64,000 nucleotides of DNA, taken from assembly GCA_036365515.1 (NCBI GenBank), contig CM070873.1:44383157-44447156 (forward strand), given 5' to 3'. The translations under genes were made by a program, and so were the position numbers. This document shows positions 61,929-64,000 of this stretch, in pieces (the first letter of the stretch is position 1; each line of letters begins with the position of its first letter). Under the pieces are notes generated by a model. It searched no databases, was not told the DNA's origin, and saw nothing but the letters and a program-made list of their open reading frames with translations. Source of the DNA: Torymus aiolomorphi (Eukaryota > Arthropoda > Insecta > Hymenoptera > Torymidae).

Positions 61929-62502
61929 CTCTGGTAGAAATTCATCTATATGAAATCGACAAGAAGTTAGAAAATAGCTAATAAAACTGGCTAATTAATG
62001 GCTATGATGAAACGATTTTTCGACCATTATTTGTCTATTTCTTAGATTGACTTCATAACAAAATATTCGAATTTGATTTACTTACTAATTTTATCTTTGA
62101 TGAAGGAGCATTAAAGTGCATTGGATGTCTTACCAAAATATAAATAAATAACATTAACTAATAAATCATTTGTTGTACTCATTCTATGAATAATTCAGCA
62201 AAACTTTTATTTCTCCATCTGATTCTGTCTCTCTCTTTGTCATAACAGCAAACCTTCCGCTAGCCATTTCCAGACTAAAGAAACTGATCAGTTTTAATAC
62301 CTTTAAAATACTCAAGAACAAGCTTGTGCTTGTTTTCGAAAAACTCAATCTATTTTTCAATCTATTAAATGTCCAAATAATAGGAGAAAGAGCGTTTCAT
62401 CGGGAGCTAGAAACTGGACAAGAGAAATTCCCATTTTATAGCAAGTTTCTAATATAAATGGTCAGTTATTAGTTACAAAATATTTTGGATTTCCATCAGG
62501 GT
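61929..62502. repeat. Dispersed repeat, CCTGGT family, copy 3 (inverted)
   Basis: It runs from CTCTGGTAGAAATTC to ATTTCCATCAGGG, in opposite orientation to the other two copies. The shared frame (starting at 62187, plus strand) has a frameshift after about 19 codons. The rest is open to the same stop as copy 1. Confidence 0.8.
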
Positions 62503-64000
62503 TAATAAAGCTTTTATAGTATATAATTAAATCAATTTTTTGTCAGGATGAAAATTTATCTTCCAATTAATACATTAATTCCAACTCTTATACATTCAGT
62601 ATAGAATATTCTCCTCCCACGGGCAAATTAACATCGACGTAGGAGGATCGCTTTCCGAGTGTAAAATAAGCTTTTGGATTTTCCCTAACGAGCACAAGAA
62701 AGTCAAGCTTTCATTTGAAGCAGAAATATTAGCTTCCAACGATACAAATCCTGTATATACATTTTCAATTAATTCCAATAAAAACAACAAATCTCAACTT
62801 CCCTTTGAAAGTTTTCCATAGAACACTTTCATTACAATGTTACATCACTATTTACTCTCAATTCCCAGGTCCTCGCAGGTAGCAAATATTGCCTCGTTAC
62901 GGCAGAACGAGAAAGCACCATAGCATCAGCTTTGCCTTTACTTATATATTACACACAGAGAGAGACGGAGCTTTGAAGTAAACCTTGTTTCCCCGCGTTT
63001 CCGCATGAACCAGCGACAGAAACCACGCGGCAAAGCACGCAGATTACTTGTATTACTCTCGGTCTGTATACCTATACGCTTTATAATATGAAAAACGGAA
63101 AACGAGCTGCGCCCCTCTTGTTCTCGGAATATTGCGTTTTCTATTATATGCGCTCGCGCAATGAGAAGAAAAATGTTTAATAACGAAAACTCTTCGAGTT
63201 TCCTCCTCCTCTCTTGTTTAATTCCTATAAAGGCTCCGCGCGGGGGCTAATTGAAGCCACTCGCGCAACTTTTAACAGCTCTCTCTCTCTCTCTGACGTT
63301 CCTTCCGACCAAGTGCGGCCTGTATATATATAGCGTACTCGAGAAGCGAGAACGCGATTGAGCGGTAAATTGAACGCGCGGAGAGCTTTAAAGTATCTCC
63401 GCGCTTCGGAAATGATAAAAAGATACGGCGTCTAATTGGAGCGCGCCTCGGCGAAACGCGAATAAACATCTTTCTCTGGCACTCGCGCGGCCTTGTTCGG
63501 GGCCAGTTCTTTGTACATAGTTATAGTTTGTTAGAATAATAATGACGACGACGGCGATAAAAACGTTTTCTCCTCCTCCCCCTCCGCCCGTTATTATTTA
63601 TCTTCGGAAGGAAGACGCGAGGCCGCGCATATAATGATAATAAGACGAATAAGCGCGCAGGAGTTGGTAGCTGAAATTTCTCTCGTCGCTGCTGTTGATT
63701 TTATCGCCAATAAAAGACGCGCGCATCGGGCATAAAATCTCTGTACATATATACACCGGAAGAGAGAGAGAGAGAGAGAGAGAGAGACGCGATGAGACGA
63801 CGAGAGTTAGAAAATGAGCGATGTTGTTAATCCCCTCCCCCCGAGTGTACAAGTACACTTACACCATTCGGATTATATACTCTCCCGCGGAATTCTGGAG
63901 CGAGCGCGAGAGAGAGAGTCGTAACGAGACAATCAAAATTCAGCCGGCGCAATTGACGCGGCCGAGTTTTCCCGCGGAATTTCGTATGCAACAAGTCGCG
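62503..64000. other. G-poor shoulder then CpG-rich block, cut by window end
   Basis: A weaker G-poor stretch at 62590-62880 precedes CpG-rich DNA with GA runs. No exon of the mucin-like gene is visible. Confidence 0.45.

Overview
This is eukaryotic nuclear DNA, most likely from an insect. The genes have GT-AG introns with weak polypyrimidine tracts. There are no operons, and most of the window is non-coding. The one complete gene is a typical insect gene: argos, also called giant-lens. Abundant (GA)n, (CT)n and (TA)n microsatellites, many CG runs, and sharp alternation of AT-rich and CpG-rich blocks suggest a hymenopteran such as a parasitoid wasp. That lineage call is inference.

Layout. From 1 to 10.7 kb there is no recognisable gene: AT-rich stretches with transposon-derived elements alternate with CpG-rich blocks full of microsatellites. 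From 10.8 to 12.4 kb a foldback element, itself invaded by a second element, lies 20 bp from a minus-strand exon of the ribosome-biogenesis GTPase EFL1. No other EFL1 exon is visible. From 16.2 to 17.8 kb there is a nest of transposon-like repeats. From about 18.0 to 28.3 kb lies argos on the plus strand, with four coding exons (19346-19708, 24930-25150, 26240-26411, 26582-26833) encoding a 335-residue secreted Cys-rich protein. At 29386-30140 there is a solo LTR with a 4-bp target duplication. From 30.1 to 54.7 kb I see only repeats and low-complexity blocks. At 54797-55413 there is one exon of a Ser/Thr-rich, mucin-like secreted protein whose remaining exons are not visible. From 55.4 to 64 kb there are again only repeats and microsatellite-rich DNA.

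Repeats are the main content. I could define several MITE or foldback families by their ends: CACTGAG ends with TG/CA duplications (6 or 7 copies), TATGAR ends with TA duplications (4), CCTGGTAGAAAT-like ends (3 long, 2 short), one Harbinger-like element (TAA), and one piggyBac-like element (TTAA). Some sit inside others.

The most unusual signal is large-scale. Most GC-rich blocks have a left shoulder nearly devoid of G and a right shoulder nearly devoid of C on the plus strand. Several shoulders stop exactly at a MITE end. A degenerate tandem array at 47.7-48.6 kb runs from one shoulder type into the other. This looks like a strand-specific cytosine-loss process (double-strand-break resection, divergent transcription or replication), and it is the observation I would follow up first.
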